Shown one piece after another: positions 35,028 to 43,591 of a stretch of 64,000 nt of DNA. Source of the DNA: Veillonella tobetsuensis (GTDB lineage: Bacteria; Bacillota; Negativicutes; Veillonellales; Veillonellaceae); NCBI RefSeq assembly GCF_001078375.1, contig NZ_BBXI01000009.1:248001-312000 (forward strand). The letters are read 5' to 3'. Under the pieces are notes generated by a model, which made no database searches, had not been told where the DNA came from, and was given only the letters and a program-made list of their open reading frames with translations. Within the stretch, counting starts at the first letter, position 1, and every line of letters starts with the position of its first letter. The position numbers were made by a program, and so were the translations under genes.

Positions 35028-35904
35028 AACAATGAAATATTTCTTTAAAGAAGCACTAAAGTCTATGAGACGCAATGGTCTCATGACATTGGCTTCTATT
35101 TCCACAGTAGCCTTATCCTTATTTATGCTTGGTGTATTCCTTTGTGGTGTAATCAATTTAAATAACATGGCAGCTAGTTTGGAAAATCAAGTACAACTAA
35201 GTGTGTATTTAAAGGATGGCCTTACTACTGACCAAATTATGGCGGTTGGTAGACAAGTAAAAGCAATTCCGAATCTAAAACATTTGGAATTTGTAAACAA
35301 AGAACAAGCCATGAAGGAGTTTAAAGAACGATTAGGTGATCAACAACAATTGGTTAATGCTTTGGGGGGGATAAATCCCTTGCCAAACTCTTATGTTCTT
35401 ACCTTCGAGAATCCAGAAGATGTTAAAGCAACAGCTAAGCTTGTATCAACATTCCAAGGTGTTGAAAGTACACATTATGGACAAGATATTATAGAAGAGT
35501 TGTTCCGCGTTACACAAATTATTCGTATTGGTGGTATCGTCCTCATCGGATTCTTAGCTGCAGCGACATTGTTTATTATATCTAATACAATTCGATTAAC
35601 CGTATTTGCTCGTCGTAAAGAAATTGCGATTATGAAATATGTAGGTGCTACGAACTGGTTTATTCGTTGGCCATTTGTTATTGAAGGTATGTTGTTAGGC
35701 TTAACAGGCGCTATTATTGCAGTGTTGTGTGTAGGAGAGTTTTATCATTTCATAACTATGGAAGTATCTGATTCTCTTGCATTCTTCCCATTAGTACCTA
35801 TGTTCCCATTCTTTTATCAATTGGTCGGTTGTTTAATCGGCGGTGGTATCATTGTGGGCATTATAGGTAGTACCATTTCGTTAAAACAATACATGAAAGT
35901 ATAG
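35017..35904 (+). CDS. ftsX: cell division membrane protein FtsX
   Basis: About 295 residues with four membrane segments: one near the N terminus (LASISTVALSLFMLGVFL), a large extracytoplasmic loop (about 50-165) that should contact the hydrolase, and three near the C terminus. TVFARRKEIAIMKYVGATNWFIRWPF is the conserved FtsX cytoplasmic signature. Start ambiguous: ATG 35017 was chosen, GAGGGG lies 11 bases upstream; GTG 35005 and ATG 35032 are alternatives. It overlaps ftsE by 11 bases. Confidence 0.93.
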   Translation: MKPRTMKYFFKEALKSMRRNGLMTLASISTVALSLFMLGVFLCGVINLNNMAASLENQVQLSVYLKDGLTTDQIMAVGRQVKAIPNLKHLEFVNKEQAMKEFKERLGDQQQLVNALGGINPLPNSYVLTFENPEDVKATAKLVSTFQGVESTHYGQDIIEELFRVTQIIRIGGIVLIGFLAAATLFIISNTIRLTVFARRKEIAIMKYVGATNWFIRWPFVIEGMLLGLTGAIIAVLCVGEFYHFITMEVSDSLAFFPLVPMFPFFYQLVGCLIGGGIIVGIIGSTISLKQYMKV

Positions 35905-35914
35905 TAGAGGGCTT

Positions 35915-37099
35915 ATGAGACAGTATACATTAAAAACTCGTCTCGTAGCGGCCCTTCTTACGGGAGTGGTATTGTGCGGGACACCAGCCTTTATTATGGC
36001 TGAAGATGAGGATTTAACGAATCAGTTAGATTCAATTCAACAACAAGTGAATCAACAAAATGCTATAAAGTCTGATGCAGAAACTGTAATCGGTAGTGTA
36101 TCTGAACAATTACGTCAAATAGAGGGGCAATTGCGACAAGCTACTACAGAGTTAAATACTATTACAGAACAACGGGTAGCTGTAGAAAATGATATTACTC
36201 TAAATGAACGTCAGTTGGCAGAAGCACAAAAGCGCTTAGAAGGTCGTGAAGCCGTATTTTATAAACGGGTGCGTGATATTTATATCAACGGCCGTCTTAG
36301 TTATTTAGATGTAGTTATTGGATCTAAAGATTTTAGTGATTTTGCAAATCGCTTAGAAGTATTAAAAAGAATTATTGATTCCGATATTAACTTGATAAGT
36401 GAAATCAAGAAAGAACGCGCTCAAATTGAAGCGCATAAGAAAAAGCTTGAAGAAGATCGAGCCAAGTTAGTGGAATTAGAAAAAGCGGCTCTTGCAAAAC
36501 AAGCTGAGATAGAACAGAAAAAAGCAGAACGCAATGTTGTTCTTCAAAAAGCACAAAATGATAGAGCTGTTGCAATGCAAGCTATTGAAGAACTAAATGC
36601 TTCATCAGCACAAATTAGTGCTATGTTAAAAGAACGACAAGCGGCTCGTGCCGCTGCAGCAGCTGCGGCTGCTCAATCAGCAGGACAGGGTTCATCTTAT
36701 ACTTGGGTTCAAGGTACAGGCCAATTAGGATGGCCAGTTAGTGGTGAAATTACTTCACCATATGGATATCGCGTTCACCCAATTTGGGGAACCACAATTT
36801 ATCATTCCGGTATTGATATTGGTGTCGATGAAGGCACTCCTGTTCATGCCGCTGATAGTGGTGTTATTGTTTGGTCCGGCTGGATGGGCGGATATGGCTA
36901 TGCTGTTGTTATTGATCATGGCAATGGTTTATCTACATTGTATGGCCATAATTCTGAATTGGCAGTGGATGAAGGCCAGTCTGTTTCTAAAGGGCAAGTA
37001 GTAGCGTATGCTGGTAGTACAGGTAATAGTACAGGGCCACATGTTCATTTTGAAGTACGTGAAAATGGGGATCCTGTAGATCCTATGGGTTATTTATAG
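35915..37099 (+). CDS. M23 peptidase with coiled coil, EnvC/CwlO-like murein hydrolase
   Basis: A 394-residue secreted protein: signal peptide (about 1-29, ending TPAFIMA), long coiled coil (about 35-245) interrupted by a family segment YKRVRDIYINGRLSYLDVVIGSKDFSDF, and a C-terminal LytM/M23 domain. The zinc ligands are intact: YHSGIDIG and GPHVHFEVR. Unlike E. coli EnvC, whose LytM domain is degenerate, this enzyme should itself cut peptide cross-links. Directly after ftsEX it is the likely target of FtsX, as CwlO or PcsB is in Gram-positives. AGAGGG precedes the ATG. Confidence 0.9.
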   Translation: MRQYTLKTRLVAALLTGVVLCGTPAFIMAEDEDLTNQLDSIQQQVNQQNAIKSDAETVIGSVSEQLRQIEGQLRQATTELNTITEQRVAVENDITLNERQLAEAQKRLEGREAVFYKRVRDIYINGRLSYLDVVIGSKDFSDFANRLEVLKRIIDSDINLISEIKKERAQIEAHKKKLEEDRAKLVELEKAALAKQAEIEQKKAERNVVLQKAQNDRAVAMQAIEELNASSAQISAMLKERQAARAAAAAAAAQSAGQGSSYTWVQGTGQLGWPVSGEITSPYGYRVHPIWGTTIYHSGIDIGVDEGTPVHAADSGVIVWSGWMGGYGYAVVIDHGNGLSTLYGHNSELAVDEGQSVSKGQVVAYAGSTGNSTGPHVHFEVRENGDPVDPMGYL

Positions 37100-37100
37100 A

Positions 37101-38237
37101 ATGAATAGTAATATTAAAAGACTATGTTTACAACTAATTAAATATATAGTGGCATCAATTGTTATGATGTGGCTTGTATTTTGGTACATATCCGGATCGC
37201 CATATGGTTTACCTCGTTTTGTGGTTACCTATTATGTGGCAACACAAAAGTTTATGACACCAATCAGCAAGGCTACACTTTTTGATGGGATGTTAAAAGG
37301 TCTTATTGCATCTTTAGGAGAACCACATTCTGTCTATTTAGACGCAGAAGATTTAGAAACCATGAAAGAGCATACTTCTGGTACTTATGCTGGTGTTGGC
37401 ATGGTACTTGGTCATGGCCCTAAAGGTCTAGAGGCCGTGTCTGTTATTGATGATCAACCAGCTTACAAGGCCGGTATTAAAAGTGGAGATCATATTGTAT
37501 CTATAGATGGTGTAGATACAAGTTCTATGACTATTGAAGAATCAGCAACTAAAATTCGTGGCGATGCTGGAACAGATGTAACAATTGTGGTCGAACGCGA
37601 CAATCAGTTGTTGACATATACTGTTACAAGAGAAGAAATTGTGTTACCTACAGTAAAAAGTAAAATGTTGACAGAGCATATTGGATATATTCGGATTAGT
37701 CAGTTTGCTGAACACACAGCAGATGATTTCAAAACACAATATGATCAGTTACGCTCTGAAGGTATGACTTCACTTGTACTTGACTTACGAGATAACCCTG
37801 GTGGATTATTAAATAGTGCTCAGGATATAGCTAGTATTATTATGCCAGAAGGTACATTGGTATCCTTTACAACACGAGATAATGAAAAGCGCAACTATGT
37901 ATCAGAAGGTAAGAATCCTGCATTGCCTATGGTAGTTCTTATTAATAAAGGGTCTGCTAGTGCTTCTGAGATTATTGCCGGTGCTATTCAAGACAGAAAA
38001 CTTGGTACTATATTAGGTACAAATAGTTATGGTAAAGGTACAGTTCAAAGTGTATATCCAAATTTTGAACAAGAAGGTATTAAGATTACGATTGCTAAAT
38101 ACCATACGCCAAATGATCGTGTTATTGATGGCACAGGTATTCAACCAGATGTTGTATTAGAATTACCAAAGGGAACTTCTCCATCTGGTAATATTACAGA
38201 TATTCAAATTCAAAAGGCAATAGAACTTTTAAAATAG
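37101..38237 (+). CDS. ctpA: S41 family C-terminal processing peptidase
   Basis: A 378-residue protein with an N-terminal membrane anchor (about 12-30), a PDZ domain (about 95-180; YAGVGMVLGHGPKGLEAVSV) and the S41 protease domain. Catalytic serine is in KGSASASEIIAGAIQDR and lysine in NSYGKGTVQS, so the Ser/Lys dyad is present. CtpA-type proteases degrade or trim extracytoplasmic proteins, often murein hydrolases; the adjacent M23 enzyme is a natural candidate substrate. The start lies one base after the previous stop. Confidence 0.93.
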   Translation: MNSNIKRLCLQLIKYIVASIVMMWLVFWYISGSPYGLPRFVVTYYVATQKFMTPISKATLFDGMLKGLIASLGEPHSVYLDAEDLETMKEHTSGTYAGVGMVLGHGPKGLEAVSVIDDQPAYKAGIKSGDHIVSIDGVDTSSMTIEESATKIRGDAGTDVTIVVERDNQLLTYTVTREEIVLPTVKSKMLTEHIGYIRISQFAEHTADDFKTQYDQLRSEGMTSLVLDLRDNPGGLLNSAQDIASIIMPEGTLVSFTTRDNEKRNYVSEGKNPALPMVVLINKGSASASEIIAGAIQDRKLGTILGTNSYGKGTVQSVYPNFEQEGIKITIAKYHTPNDRVIDGTGIQPDVVLELPKGTSPSGNITDIQIQKAIELLK

Positions 38238-38259
38238 TTTTGCAGAAAAGGATGTAATT

Positions 38260-39531
38260 ATGTTTATAGATCGCGCTCGTGTATTTGTAAAAGCGGGTGA
38301 TGGCGGAGATGGCATGTCCAGTTTCCGTCGTGAAAAATATGTTCCTAATGGCGGACCTAGCGGCGGCGATGGCGGCCAAGGGGCAGATGTAATTTTAAAA
38401 GCGGATAAAAATATCAACACCCTTGTTGATTTCCGTTATAAACGTCAGTTTAAAGCTCCAAAGGGTGGCAATGGTGAAAGTGCCAATAAACATGGTCGAG
38501 GTGCAGATGATTTAATTATCCCTGTACCATTAGGTACTGTTGTTAAGGATGAGGAATCTGGTAAAGTATTCTGTGATTTAGTACATGATGGAGATACATT
38601 TGTCATTGCTAAGGGCGGCCGTGGCGGTCGTGGTAATGCACGATTCCTTTCTAGCTCTAATCGTGCACCTACATTTGCTGAAAAAGGTGAACCAGGTGAA
38701 GAGCATTGGCTGCAATTAGAATTGAAAGTGTTAGCTGATGTGGGCTTACTTGGGTATCCAAGCGTTGGTAAATCTAGTATTTTACGCAAGGTATCTAAAG
38801 CACAACCAGAAGTAGCAGCGTATCATTTTACTACCTTAACACCAGTATTGGGAGTTGTTACAATCTCTGGTGATCGTAGCTTTGTTTTAGCCGATATTCC
38901 TGGTCTTATTGAAGGGGCTAGTGAAGGGGTAGGACTTGGTCATAATTTCTTACGCCATGTGGAACGGACGAATATTTTAATTCATGTTCTCGATGTATCA
39001 GGCATGGAAGGCCGTGATCCAAAGGTAGACTTTGATGCTATTAATGAAGAGTTACGTAAGTATTCTGAAAAATTAGCTGGTAAGAAACAGATTGTAGCAC
39101 TTAATAAAATTGACCTTGTATTTGATGAAGATACTATTCCTAATACGAAAGCGTATTTTGAAGATAAAGGCTATGAAGTATTCTTAATTAATGCTCTAAG
39201 TGGTGAAGGTTTGCCAGAACTTATGGAACGAGCATATTACTATGTAGAAAATTATGAGCCTGAAATTGAAGCTACTGATGATATCGTAATGTATGAAGCT
39301 AAACCTGATACTGAGTTTGTCATCACCCGTGGCGACGATGCAGCCTTTTATATTACAGGTAAACGTATTGAACGCCTTGTAGCGATGACAAATCTTGATG
39401 ATGATCAATCTTTACGCCGTTTCCAACGTATTTGGCGTTTTATGGAATTGGATAATAAATTGCGTGAAAAGGGATGTCAAGAAGGCGATGAAGTTGTAAT
39501 TGGTGATCAACGCTTTACATTCAGAGACTAG
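38260..39531 (+). CDS. obgE: GTPase ObgE/CgtA
   Basis: Ribosome assembly and stress-response GTPase of 423 residues. The glycine-rich Obg fold occupies 1-158 (GGDGGDGMSSFRREKY, GGPSGGDGGQGADV), the G domain follows with GYPSVGKSSILRKV, DIPGLIEGASEGVGLG and NKIDLV, and a C-terminal OCT domain closes the protein (VITRGDDAAFYITGKRIE). It associates with the 50S subunit. AAAGGA lies upstream. The yhbY gene follows at eight bases, another 50S-related factor. Confidence 0.97.
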   Translation: MFIDRARVFVKAGDGGDGMSSFRREKYVPNGGPSGGDGGQGADVILKADKNINTLVDFRYKRQFKAPKGGNGESANKHGRGADDLIIPVPLGTVVKDEESGKVFCDLVHDGDTFVIAKGGRGGRGNARFLSSSNRAPTFAEKGEPGEEHWLQLELKVLADVGLLGYPSVGKSSILRKVSKAQPEVAAYHFTTLTPVLGVVTISGDRSFVLADIPGLIEGASEGVGLGHNFLRHVERTNILIHVLDVSGMEGRDPKVDFDAINEELRKYSEKLAGKKQIVALNKIDLVFDEDTIPNTKAYFEDKGYEVFLINALSGEGLPELMERAYYYVENYEPEIEATDDIVMYEAKPDTEFVITRGDDAAFYITGKRIERLVAMTNLDDDQSLRRFQRIWRFMELDNKLREKGCQEGDEVVIGDQRFTFRD

Positions 39532-39539
39532 GAGTAATA

Positions 39540-39824
39540 ATGACAGGAAAACAAAAACGATATTTACGATCTTTAGCCGCTACTATGCCAGCGGTTGTTC
39601 AAATCGGTAAAAATGGCCTTGAAAACAGTGTTATTGATAGTGCTAGAGCGGCATTAATGGCACGTGAACTAATCAAGGTTAAACTGCTTAATAATAGCCC
39701 TGAAGATAAAGAAATTTTCCAAGAATTAGCTGATATGCTTGGTGCTGAATTAGTGCAAGTTATCGGATTTAACGGTGTTCTTTATAAAGCTAAAAAAGAA
39801 CCTAAAATTATATTACCTAAATAA
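39540..39824 (+). CDS. yhbY: YhbY/CRS1-YhbY family RNA-binding protein
   Basis: A 94-residue single CRM domain: QKRYLRSLAATMPAVVQIGKNGL followed by LMARELIKVKLLNNSPEDK and the late VQVIGFNGVLYKAKK, with the GxxG-like loop IGKNGL. Members associate with pre-50S ribosomes. Position after obgE is conserved. It begins after an AGGAG site. Confidence 0.95.
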   Translation: MTGKQKRYLRSLAATMPAVVQIGKNGLENSVIDSARAALMARELIKVKLLNNSPEDKEIFQELADMLGAELVQVIGFNGVLYKAKKEPKIILPK

Positions 39825-39862
39825 TTGTTATAACCTTTTTCCCTTACATAGGAGACGATTTT

Positions 39863-40984
39863 ATGAGAGATGCCATTAAGAATGCTAAACGCATTGTTGT
39901 AAAAGTGGGGAGCAGCACATTATGTTACCCAAATGGTCATTTAAATTTAGAACGGATTGAGCATTTAGTCCGTCAATTATCAGATCTTGCTAATCAAGGG
40001 AAAGAGGTTATTCTTGTTTCCTCAGGTGCTACTGGTGCAGGTTTGGCTCCACTAGGATTTAAAGAAAAACCAAGAGATCTTGTATTGCGTCAAGCCTCTG
40101 CAGCAGTTGGTCAAGGTGTGCTAATTCATATGTATGAACGTATGTTTCGAGAGTATGGTAGAACGGTGGCTCAAATATTATTGACGAAGGAGGATAGTAC
40201 CTCTCGTCATAGCTATTTGAATTTGCGTAATACTTTGCATGCTTTATTACAACTTCATGTAATTCCAATCATCAATGAAAATGATGTAGTAGCCATTGAG
40301 GAATATAAAATAGGTGATAATGATACATTATCTGCTACTGTAGCAGGTATCGTAGAAGCAGATGTATTAATTATTCTATCTGATATAGATGGATTATATA
40401 CGGCAAATCCTGCCACTAATCCAGAAGCAACCTTAATCCATGAGGTTTCGATGATTACCGATGAAACCTATAAAATTGCAGGTGGTGCTGGATCTAGTAT
40501 GGGTACTGGTGGTATGTATACAAAAATAAAAGCGGCTCATATGGCAACCAACTCAGGTATTCACATGATTATCACTAGTGGAGAATCGGATAATTCTTTA
40601 CGCAGAGTTTGTAACGGTGAAGACATAGGTACATTATTTATTGCTAATGATCAAGGTGTTTCTCAAAAACATCACTGGGTTGCGTATGGCAAACGTTTAA
40701 GTGGTTCTATTACTATTGATAATGGTTGTGCTAGTGCCGTTTTGGATAAGGGTGCTAGTATTCTTCCAGCGGGTATCATTTCTGTAGATGGCATTTTTGA
40801 ACCTGGTGATACTGTATCCATTCTGTATGATGGCAAAGAGATTGCTCGTGGTTTAGTAAATTACAGTTCATCAGATTTAGTTAAAATTAAAGGTCATAAT
40901 ACACAGGATATTGCGCGTGTACTAGAAATTAATACAACCTATGATGAAGTCATTCATAGAAATAATCTTGTTATTATTCATTGA
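39863..40984 (+). CDS. proB: glutamate 5-kinase
   Basis: First enzyme of proline synthesis. The 373-residue protein has an amino-acid kinase domain (1-260: IVVKVGSSTLCYPNG, LVSSGATGAGLAPLG, IINENDVVA, GDNDTLSATVAGIVEAD, GTGGMYTKIKAA) and a C-terminal PUA domain (about 280-365: DNGCASAVLDKGASILPAG). It is followed directly by proA. AGGAGA precedes the ATG. Confidence 0.96.
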   Translation: MRDAIKNAKRIVVKVGSSTLCYPNGHLNLERIEHLVRQLSDLANQGKEVILVSSGATGAGLAPLGFKEKPRDLVLRQASAAVGQGVLIHMYERMFREYGRTVAQILLTKEDSTSRHSYLNLRNTLHALLQLHVIPIINENDVVAIEEYKIGDNDTLSATVAGIVEADVLIILSDIDGLYTANPATNPEATLIHEVSMITDETYKIAGGAGSSMGTGGMYTKIKAAHMATNSGIHMIITSGESDNSLRRVCNGEDIGTLFIANDQGVSQKHHWVAYGKRLSGSITIDNGCASAVLDKGASILPAGIISVDGIFEPGDTVSILYDGKEIARGLVNYSSSDLVKIKGHNTQDIARVLEINTTYDEVIHRNNLVIIH

Positions 40985-40995
40985 TGAGGTGCTGC

Positions 40996-42249
40996 ATGAT
41001 TTCATATGAATCAATCTTTAAAAATATGGGCGAATCTGCTAGAGCAGCATCACTTGTATTACAACAATTGCCAGAGGAGCGCATCAATGATGTATTGCGT
41101 GCAATGGCTCAGGCTTTAGTAACACATACAGATCGTATCTTAGAGGCTAATCATAAAGATATGGAGTCTGCCCGTGATGTAGTGCCTGACACGATGCTTG
41201 ATCGTTTACTTTTGTCAAAAGATCGTATTGAACAAATGGCAGAAGGTGTTCGGCAAGTCAGTTTATTGGCATCTCCTGTGGGCTCTGTTTTAGAAAGTAT
41301 AAATAGACCAAATGGACTTCATATAGAAAAGAGAGCCGTTCCTTTTGGTGTTATAGGTATTATTTTTGAAGCGCGTCCAAATGTGACTGTAGATGCTGGT
41401 GCACTATGTTTTAAAACCGCTAATGCCACTATTTTACGAGGTGGTAAAGAGGCTTTCAATACAAATCAAGTTATTGTTTCCATTATGCAAGATGTACTTG
41501 AAGAACATGATTTACCTCGATTGGCTATCCAATTAGTAGAGGTCTTAGATCGTGAAGCTGTAAGTGTATTATTACAACAACGTCGTTATATCGATGTGAT
41601 TATCCCGCGTGGTGGTGCTGGTTTAATTCAACGTGTTGTACAGGATAGTATGATTCCTGTTATTGAAACAGGAAGTGGTGTTTGCCATACCTATGTTGAT
41701 GTTGATGCGAATCTTGAGATGGCCCTTGATATAGCTGTAAATGCTAAGGTACAACGTCCTTCAGTTTGTAACTCCATGGAAACACTGCTTGTTCATGAAG
41801 GGATTGCAAAAGAATTTTTAGTGGCTTTAGAAAAAAAATTAGCGTCTCATCATGTAACCATTCATGGTACGCCTGAGGTGTTACAAATAATAAAAGGTAT
41901 AGCTGTTGATGAACATTCTTTTAGCACAGAATATAATGATTTTGATTTAAATGTAGCCATTGTTTCATCTTTGGATGACGCTATTTTACATATTAATCGT
42001 TATACAACACATCATTCAGAAGCCATTGTTACAGATGATGTTGCATCTGCACAGCGTTTTATGAATCTTATAGATTGTTCAACTGTATATCATAATGCTT
42101 CTACTCGTTTTACAGATGGTTTCGAATTTGGTTTTGGTGCTGAAATTGGCATTAGCACTCAAAAGCTTCATGCTCGTGGTCCAATGGGCTTACAAGCATT
42201 AACATCTTATAAATATTTTGTATTTGGTACGGGGCAAATTCGTTCGTGA
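40996..42249 (+). CDS. proA: glutamate-5-semialdehyde dehydrogenase (gamma-glutamyl phosphate reductase)
   Basis: Second enzyme of proline synthesis, 417 residues, aldehyde dehydrogenase fold. GVIGIIFEARPNVTVDAG binds NADPH, and the active cysteine is in QRPSVCNSMETLLVHE. IIPRGGAGLIQRVV and the C-terminal ISTQKLHARGPMGLQALTSYK are family hallmarks. Start chosen at ATG 40996 with AGGTG five bases upstream; an in-frame TTG at 40981 overlaps proB. Its TGA overlaps the GTG of a small ORF. Confidence 0.96.
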   Translation: MISYESIFKNMGESARAASLVLQQLPEERINDVLRAMAQALVTHTDRILEANHKDMESARDVVPDTMLDRLLLSKDRIEQMAEGVRQVSLLASPVGSVLESINRPNGLHIEKRAVPFGVIGIIFEARPNVTVDAGALCFKTANATILRGGKEAFNTNQVIVSIMQDVLEEHDLPRLAIQLVEVLDREAVSVLLQQRRYIDVIIPRGGAGLIQRVVQDSMIPVIETGSGVCHTYVDVDANLEMALDIAVNAKVQRPSVCNSMETLLVHEGIAKEFLVALEKKLASHHVTIHGTPEVLQIIKGIAVDEHSFSTEYNDFDLNVAIVSSLDDAILHINRYTTHHSEAIVTDDVASAQRFMNLIDCSTVYHNASTRFTDGFEFGFGAEIGISTQKLHARGPMGLQALTSYKYFVFGTGQIRS

Positions 42250-42395
42250 TACGCTTATATTATTTATTGCGAGCTTACTATCGTTATATACAGACTCCAA
42301 AAGGTTCTTATGAGTGGGTATCGTATATAAAAGCAATTACATTATTTATCTTGATTTGCATTATAGTCATAAAGGGTGTGGCTTATATATGGTAG
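42246..42395 (+). CDS. small single-pass membrane protein, candidate
   Basis: A 49-codon ORF starts at GTG 42246, overlapping the proA stop (GTGA), and ends at 42395, overlapping the nadD start. It fills nearly all of the otherwise empty 139-base gap. The predicted product has a basic, tyrosine-rich N-terminal part (RLYYLLRAYYRYIQ) and one hydrophobic helix near the C terminus (AITLFILICIIVIKGVAY). The overlaps suggest translational coupling. No strong ribosome-binding site is seen (GGGG is about 10 bases upstream). The match of frame, gap and membrane character supports it, but it is not a recognised family. Confidence 0.45.
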   Translation: MIRLYYLLRAYYRYIQTPKGSYEWVSYIKAITLFILICIIVIKGVAYIW

Positions 42396-43003
42396 AAACA
42401 AGGCGCATAGGTATAATGGGAGGAACTTTCAATCCCATTCATTTAGGCCATCTTATGATTTCAGAGGTCGCAAGAGAAACTTTCAAACTAGATAAGGTTA
42501 TTTTTGTTCCTGCCCGTATTCCTCCTCATAAACATAATGATGTTATTGATGCAAAGCATCGATATGCGATGACCGCTGCCGCAGTAGCAGACAATCCATA
42601 TTTTGAAATATCTGATGTGGAAATGCGTCGTGAAGGGCCTTCCTATACTATTGATACGATTCATCATTTCAAAAATATATATGGGGACTCTGTTGAGTTT
42701 TTCTTTATCGCTGGCACAGATACAATACGAGATTTACCAAATTGGAAATTTATTGATCAATTATTAGATAATTGTCACTTTATTGGTGCCATGCGTCCCG
42801 ATGGATCTCAAGTTATAGATACTACCTTAGATTTATTAGGGCCTAAAGCTCATGATAAGATTCATTTAATGAATGTACCAGAAATGAAATTATCTGCTAC
42901 TTATTTACGTGATAGATTACGCCATGGATTAACGGTGCGCTATATGTTGCCTAAATGTGTAGTTCAGTATATTGAGAAATATGATATTTATCGGGAGGAA
43001 TAA
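42389..43003 (+). CDS. nadD: nicotinate-nucleotide adenylyltransferase
   Basis: Makes deamido-NAD from nicotinate mononucleotide and ATP. The 204-residue protein has the nucleotidyltransferase motif MGGTFNPIHLGHLMISE, VFVPARIPPHK, EGPSYTIDTIHHF, FIAGTDTIRDLPNW and, near the end, LSATYLRDRLRHG for ISST-R. Start chosen at ATG 42389 because the residues before it in the longer frame (from 42314) are unrelated to the family. yqeK follows, the standard partner. Confidence 0.94.
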   Translation: MVETRRIGIMGGTFNPIHLGHLMISEVARETFKLDKVIFVPARIPPHKHNDVIDAKHRYAMTAAAVADNPYFEISDVEMRREGPSYTIDTIHHFKNIYGDSVEFFFIAGTDTIRDLPNWKFIDQLLDNCHFIGAMRPDGSQVIDTTLDLLGPKAHDKIHLMNVPEMKLSATYLRDRLRHGLTVRYMLPKCVVQYIEKYDIYREE

Positions 43004-43009
43004 TATAAG

Positions 43010-43591
43010 GTGGATATAAAAGAGATTGAAACCGATTTATCTAATAAATTAAGTAAAAAACGTTTTATTCATACATTAGGTGTAGTGAATTCTGCTATGT
43101 ATTTAGCCCAAAAGTATGGTGCAAATATTGAGGATGCTCATTTAGCTGCACTTTTACATGATTGTGCTAAAGAAATTCCTCTCTTAGAAATGCGTGATTT
43201 AGTTGCAGATTTGCCTTGTGACCAAGATATGCTACATAGTGGTGCCTTGCTACATGGTTTGGCTGGAATGGTTTTGGCTAATACTCAATATGGTGTAACA
43301 AATCCAGATATTTTGGAGGCTATACGCGTTCATACTACTGGGAAAGAAAATATGTCAAAGTTAGATAAAATTATATTTCTAGCTGATTATATTGAACCGA
43401 ATCGTAAATTTCCTGGTGTAAATGATATTCGATTAGCTGCTGAACAGTCTTTAGATGCTGGTGTATTATGTGGTTTTGATATGACTATACGTCATTTAAT
43501 TGATAGTGGAGATTCAATTTATCCACTCACTATTCTTAGCCGTAATGATCTATTGCGACATATGAAAAAAGGAGGTGCAAATAATGGATGA
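43010..43591 (+). CDS. yqeK: YqeK family HD phosphohydrolase, bis(5'-nucleosyl)-tetraphosphatase (symmetrical)
   Basis: A 193-residue HD-domain protein: RFIHTLGVVNSAMYLAQKYG, the HD pair in AALLHDCAKEIP, HGLAGMVLA, and ADYIEPNRKFPGV. YqeK hydrolyses diadenosine tetraphosphate in Gram-positive bacteria. The GTG start at 43010 is 11 bases after GGGAGG. It is one of the conserved set nadD-yqeK-LCP-rsfS. Confidence 0.92.
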   Translation: MDIKEIETDLSNKLSKKRFIHTLGVVNSAMYLAQKYGANIEDAHLAALLHDCAKEIPLLEMRDLVADLPCDQDMLHSGALLHGLAGMVLANTQYGVTNPDILEAIRVHTTGKENMSKLDKIIFLADYIEPNRKFPGVNDIRLAAEQSLDAGVLCGFDMTIRHLIDSGDSIYPLTILSRNDLLRHMKKGGANNG

